Below, in pieces: positions 60,510 to 64,000 of a stretch of 64,000 nt of DNA (positions within the stretch are counted from its first letter, which is position 1; the number at the start of each line of letters is the position of its first letter). The translations under genes and the position numbers were made by a program. The DNA lies in assembly GCA_019247715.1 (NCBI GenBank), contig JAFBAO010000065.1, positions 1 through 64,000 on the forward strand, written 5' to 3'. The notes beneath the pieces are model-generated. The model saw nothing but the letters and a program-made list of their open reading frames with translations. It was not told where the DNA came from and made no database searches. Source of the DNA: Caulobacteraceae bacterium (GTDB lineage Bacteria; Pseudomonadota; Alphaproteobacteria; Caulobacterales; Caulobacteraceae).

Positions 60510-61334
60510 ATGGGTCTTTGGTCATACGAAGGAAAGCGCGTCGTCATCGCCGGGTGCTTTTCGGGCATCGGGGAGGCGACGGCGCGCGAGCTCGTGCGCC
60601 TCGGGGCCGAGGTCCACGGGGTCGACATCCGTCAGAGTCCCGTCCCGATGGCCTCGTTCCGCGTCGCCGACCTCAAGGACCCCGCCTCGATCGACCAGGC
60701 GGTGAAGGCGATCGGCGGCGAGATCGACGGCCTCTTCAACTGCGCCGGCTTGCCGCAGACCTTTCCGGCTCTGGACGTCATGAAGGTCAACTTCCTTGGC
60801 ATGCGCCACTGGACCGAGCGGTGGATACCGCGCATGCGCCGCGGCGCCGGCGTCGCCACCATCGCCTCCAACGCCGCCTACCGTTTCCAGGACCGCATCG
60901 CCGCGACGCTCGAGCTGGCGCAGACGCCGGATTTCGACGCCGGCCTCGCCTGGTGCGAAAGCCGCCCCGACCTGGTGGGCGACGGCTACACCTTTTCGAA
61001 GGAGGCGATCGTCGTCTACTCCCTGAAGCGCGCCGCCGAGCTCGCCCGCCAGGGCGTGCGGATGAACGTGACGCTCCCCTCGCCGGTGGCCACGCCGATG
61101 ATGTGGGACCACTTCGTCAAGGTCGCGCCCAAGCAGGTGTTCGACGCGTTCAGCGAGCCGGTCGGGCGCATGTCGGAGCCGCAGGAGCAAGCCTATCCGC
61201 TGGTGTTTCTCAACAGCGAGGCCGCCTGTTTCGTCAGCGGCCTCGCCATGCCGGTGGACTACGGCTTCACCGGCGGCGTCAACACGGGCGTCATCGACGT
61301 CCAGAAGCTGCTGGCCCGCGCCGCGACAGCCTAG
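60510..61334 (+). CDS. SDR, 3-alpha-hydroxysteroid/coniferyl-alcohol dehydrogenase-like
   Basis: A 274-residue SDR from ATG 60510 with GGGAGG before it. It has IAGCFSGIGEATA, FNCAGLP, a serine in IASNAAYRF and the catalytic YTFSK. The long insertion between the serine and the tyrosine (about 50 residues) and the short strand order are like the 3-alpha-hydroxysteroid dehydrogenase/carbonyl reductase and coniferyl-alcohol dehydrogenase subgroup. It oxidises or reduces a bulky alcohol or ketone. Operator I sits 24 bases upstream. Confidence 0.85.
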   Translation: MGLWSYEGKRVVIAGCFSGIGEATARELVRLGAEVHGVDIRQSPVPMASFRVADLKDPASIDQAVKAIGGEIDGLFNCAGLPQTFPALDVMKVNFLGMRHWTERWIPRMRRGAGVATIASNAAYRFQDRIAATLELAQTPDFDAGLAWCESRPDLVGDGYTFSKEAIVVYSLKRAAELARQGVRMNVTLPSPVATPMMWDHFVKVAPKQVFDAFSEPVGRMSEPQEQAYPLVFLNSEAACFVSGLAMPVDYGFTGGVNTGVIDVQKLLARAATA

Positions 61335-61342
61335 GCCGATCC

Positions 61343-62668
61343 TCAAGCGTCCTGGGGCTCCGCGGGCTGGCGGCGGCCGGCCGCGGCGAACAGCTTCATG
61401 ATGTCGGCGGAGGTGACGATGCGGGTCTCGCCTTCCGCGAGCGGGCGGTTGCCGCCGGCGGACCGGGGCAGGGTGTCGACGTGCCCGGCGCGGGCGCGAA
61501 GGGCGCCGACGACGCATTGCGCCCGGGGGAGGTGCTTGAACGGATCGAAACTGTAGGTCCGCATGGCGTTCAGGTGGGTCATCTTGTCGATGTCCGCGTC
61601 CGGAACGCCCTCGAAGCTGCGCATCAGGTATTCGGGGGTCTGCGGCCACACCGTGTCGGAGTGGGGATAGTCGCACTCGTAGCAGATGTTCTCGACGCCG
61701 ATGTCGTGACGGTTCTTTACGCCGAACTTGTCGTCGATGAAGCAGGTGATGAAGTGCTCGCGGAAGATGTCGGAGGGCTTGCGCCCGCCGAAGTCCGTGT
61801 GGGTCCACTCGTGATGGTGCTCGAAGGTGAAGTCGGCGCGCTCCAGGAAGTAGGGTATCCATCCGATGCCGCCTTCGGAGAGGGCGATCTTCAGGTCGGG
61901 ATACCGTTGCAGCGCCCGCAGCTGCACCCAGTCGGACGCGCTGTTGGCGATCGAGATCGGCATGCCGGTGATCCAGGCGTCGATGGGCGATTCCATCGAC
62001 GGGTGGGCGGCCGCGGCCCCGGTGCCGATATGGCAGTTCAGAACCACGCGGTTTTCCGCGCACACCTTCCAGAGAGGCTCCCAACAGGCGTTGTGGATGC
62101 TGGCGAAGCCCTTGAGGCTGGGATTGTCGGAAAAGGAGATGGCGTGGCAGCCCTTGCGGGCGACCCGCTTCACCTCCTGGACGGCCAGGTCGATGTCCCA
62201 GATGGGGATGCAGGCCATCGGGATGAACCGGCCCGGGTAGGCGGCGCACCATTCATCGATGTGCCAGTCGTTGTAGGCCTGCAGCATCACGTGGGCGAGC
62301 GCCTTGTCCTTGGACTGGGCGAAGAAGGCGCCGTCGAAGCCGACGAAGGTGCCGAAGTTGAGCGACGCCAGGAGACCGTTGACGTTCATGTCGTCGATGC
62401 GCTTGTGAACGTTCCAGGCGCCTTCCCGCATCTGCGAAATCGCCGTGGGCTCCATGCCGTATTCGCTGCGCGGCCGACCCACCACGGCGTTCAGGCCGAT
62501 GTTGGCGACCTTGCGGTCCTCGAACACCCAGAAGCCGTCGCCGTTGGGCTGTACGACGTATTTCGGCGCCTTGTCCTTCAGGGAGGCGGGGAGGTGCTGA
62601 TCGAACATCTCGGGCGGTTCGACGATGTGGTCGTCGACGCTGATGATGATCATGTCTTCGGTCTTCAT
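61343..62668 (-). CDS. Amidohydrolase 2 family metal-dependent hydrolase
   Basis: A 441-residue TIM-barrel amidohydrolase. It has SVDDHIVEPP at the N-terminus (first metal ligands), NCHIGTG, ALSEGGIGWIPYFLERAD and CDYPHSDTVWP with the terminal aspartate. Members decarboxylate, hydrolyse or lactonise aromatic and alicyclic acids. The damaged copy at 5685-6190 belongs to the same family. No island motif was seen in the 189 bases upstream. Confidence 0.88.
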   Translation of the reverse strand: MKTEDMIIISVDDHIVEPPEMFDQHLPASLKDKAPKYVVQPNGDGFWVFEDRKVANIGLNAVVGRPRSEYGMEPTAISQMREGAWNVHKRIDDMNVNGLLASLNFGTFVGFDGAFFAQSKDKALAHVMLQAYNDWHIDEWCAAYPGRFIPMACIPIWDIDLAVQEVKRVARKGCHAISFSDNPSLKGFASIHNACWEPLWKVCAENRVVLNCHIGTGAAAAHPSMESPIDAWITGMPISIANSASDWVQLRALQRYPDLKIALSEGGIGWIPYFLERADFTFEHHHEWTHTDFGGRKPSDIFREHFITCFIDDKFGVKNRHDIGVENICYECDYPHSDTVWPQTPEYLMRSFEGVPDADIDKMTHLNAMRTYSFDPFKHLPRAQCVVGALRARAGHVDTLPRSAGGNRPLAEGETRIVTSADIMKLFAAAGRRQPAEPQDA

Positions 62669-62857
62669 CGGGATCCTCCCTGCCGGGGCCGGGGCGTCGC
62701 CGCCGGGCGCTCGCGCCGGCCAACGAAAAAATTGAAGCCGCCTCTATTTTGTGGCAATCGGATCACGGGCGCAAGTACTTAGCGCATGCGCCAGGGCGTC
62801 GGCGGTCCCGTGGTCGGGCGCCGCTCGTGCGCCTCCAGCCGGCCAAGGGGAGGAGGC

Positions 62858-64000
62858 ATGCACCTCGATCTGACGCCGCAGGAACGGCTGTTCCGCGAGG
62901 AGCTGCGAGACTGGCTGGCTGCGCACGTTCCGCGCGAGACGCCGCCCAAGGACCGCTTCGGCATCCGGGCCTTCGACATGGCCTGGCAGCGCATCCAGTA
63001 CGACGGCGGCTGGGCGGGGATTGCCTGGCCCAAGGAGTACGGCGGGCGCGGTCTTTCGCTGGTGGAGCAGGTGATCTGGTACGAGGAGGCGGCCAGGGCC
63101 GACGCCCCGGACGCCCGTTGCGCCTTCGTCGGCCTCTACCACGGCGGCCCGACGCTGATCGTCAACGCGACGGAGGAACAGAAGGCGTTCCACCTCCCGA
63201 AGATCCTGAAGGGTGAGACGGTCTGGTGTCAGGGATTCTCCGAGCCCGGCGCGGGCTCGGACCTCGCCGGCCTCAGCACGCGCGCCGAGATCGACGGCGA
63301 CGAGCTGGTGGTCACCGGCTCGAAGATCTGGACCAGCTACGCCCAGGTCGCCGACTACCAGGAGCTGCTCCTGCGCACCGATCCGCAGAGCCGGCGCCAT
63401 GGCGGCCTCAGCTGGGTCATCTGCGACATGCGGGCCCCGGGGGTGAGCGTGCGCCCGGTGCCCATGAGCAACGGCTGGGACAGCCATCTGAACCAGGTCT
63501 TCTACGACGAGGTGCGCCTGCCGCTCGCCAACGTGGTGGGCGAGGTGGGCGGCGGCTGGAAGGTGGCCATGTCGACCCTCTCGTTCGAGCGCGGCACGGC
63601 GTTCACGGCCAGGCAGATGCAGATCGCCAAGTGGGTCGACGACCTCATCGAGCGGGCGAGGACGCGCACCGGGCCCGACGGGCGGCCGGCGTTCGGCGAC
63701 GACGAGATCGGACGCCGTCTCGCCAGGTTGCGGGCCGAGACCGCCGCGCTGCGGGCGATGACCTTCGCGGCGGTGGCGCGCAACGAGCGGCGCCAGCAAC
63801 CCGGCCCCGACGGCTCGATGCTGAAGATCCATTTGGCGCGGCTCAGCAAGGAGGCCAACCAGATCGCCCGCCGGCTCATGGGCGTCGACGCGCTGCTGAT
63901 GACCGACGAGATGGAGGAGCACCTCTACGGGTTCGCCGCCACGGTGGGCGGCGGCACGGACGAGATCCAGCACAACATCGTGGCCGAGCGGGTGCTCGGA
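62858..64000 (+). CDS. Acyl-CoA dehydrogenase, 3'-truncated by the window
   Basis: The reading frame starts at ATG 62858 after GGGGAGGAGGC and is open to the last base (381 codons). It has WCQGFSEPGAGSDLAGLSTR, KIWTSYAQVADYQELLLRTD and near the end GGGTDEIQHNIVAERVLG, so only the last few residues are missing. A middle insertion (GPDGRPAFGDDEIGRRLARL) is as in the longer FadE-type enzymes. It diverges from the amidohydrolase; a partner subunit may lie beyond the window. Confidence 0.9.
   Translation, partial: MHLDLTPQERLFREELRDWLAAHVPRETPPKDRFGIRAFDMAWQRIQYDGGWAGIAWPKEYGGRGLSLVEQVIWYEEAARADAPDARCAFVGLYHGGPTLIVNATEEQKAFHLPKILKGETVWCQGFSEPGAGSDLAGLSTRAEIDGDELVVTGSKIWTSYAQVADYQELLLRTDPQSRRHGGLSWVICDMRAPGVSVRPVPMSNGWDSHLNQVFYDEVRLPLANVVGEVGGGWKVAMSTLSFERGTAFTARQMQIAKWVDDLIERARTRTGPDGRPAFGDDEIGRRLARLRAETAALRAMTFAAVARNERRQQPGPDGSMLKIHLARLSKEANQIARRLMGVDALLMTDEMEEHLYGFAATVGGGTDEIQHNIVAERVLG

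Noticed and set aside
60518..62782. A 754-codon plus-strand frame across an SDR and the antisense of the amidohydrolase
   Set aside because: It overlaps two confident genes in other frames and is compositionally Arg/Ala/Gly-rich noise typical of high GC.
1..64000. tRNA, rRNA, IS element or phage integrase genes
   Set aside because: No tRNA-like cloverleaf, rRNA block, transposase or integrase motif was recognised by eye; absence is not proven.

Overview
The window is GC-rich, densely coded DNA of an aerobic Gram-negative bacterium. A TonB-dependent receptor, a type I secretion operon, CYP101-like P450s, many SDRs and a dispersed palindrome of a type I associate with Alphaproteobacteria suggest an alphaproteobacterium, perhaps Caulobacterales or Sphingomonadales. 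The taxon is inferred and no rRNA or tRNA gene was seen.

Layout. 1-11.3 kb: a Rieske oxygenase missing its 5' end, a Ddn-like protein, an operon of two acyl-CoA dehydrogenases plus a duplicated Coq4-like protein, the tail of an amidohydrolase, a Gfo/Idh oxidoreductase, a double SnoaL-like protein, a beta-propeller protein and an SDR. 11.7-21.6 kb: a damaged type I secretion locus with a frameshifted TolC, a PrtD-type ABC exporter, an HlyD adaptor cut off at its 3' end, a Gloeo_Verruco-repeat protein and a giant RTX-like protein. 21.8-28.4 kb: a TetR-led operon (SDR, APH-like kinase), a divergent lipase/esterase and a TonB receptor. 28.6-61.3 kb: a large catabolic island of CoA transferases, CoA ligases, aldehyde dehydrogenase, seven intact SDRs, two thiolase-like/OB-fold pairs, two P450s (one frameshifted), an LLM oxidoreductase, a MaoC-like dehydratase, a paired acyl-CoA dehydrogenase operon, an APH-like kinase and a crotonase. 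61.3-64 kb: an intact amidohydrolase and an acyl-CoA dehydrogenase that runs off the end.

The main discovery is a 19-bp operator-like motif, consensus TATMTAACTAGGTNA, found ten times in the island. It sits upstream of nearly every transcription unit from 28.6 to 61.3 kb and was not seen elsewhere by eye. One copy (60468-60486) is a perfect palindrome of 9-bp arms around one base, between a TetR-family gene and a divergent SDR. I infer that this TetR protein controls the whole island as one regulon. The enzymes fit activation to CoA thioesters, P450 hydroxylation, alcohol oxidation, dehydrogenation by paired acyl-CoA dehydrogenases, hydration and aldol- or thiolase-type cleavage. This resembles degradation of an alicyclic, terpenoid or steroid-like compound; the substrate cannot be read from sequence.

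Several proteins depart from their families: a Coq4 duplication with one metal-site-less copy, an isochorismatase-fold protein without its catalytic residues, a double CoA transferase with one aspartate, and a crotonase lacking both usual glutamates. Six or more single-base frameshifts are visible, so either the assembly carries indel errors or several genes are decaying.
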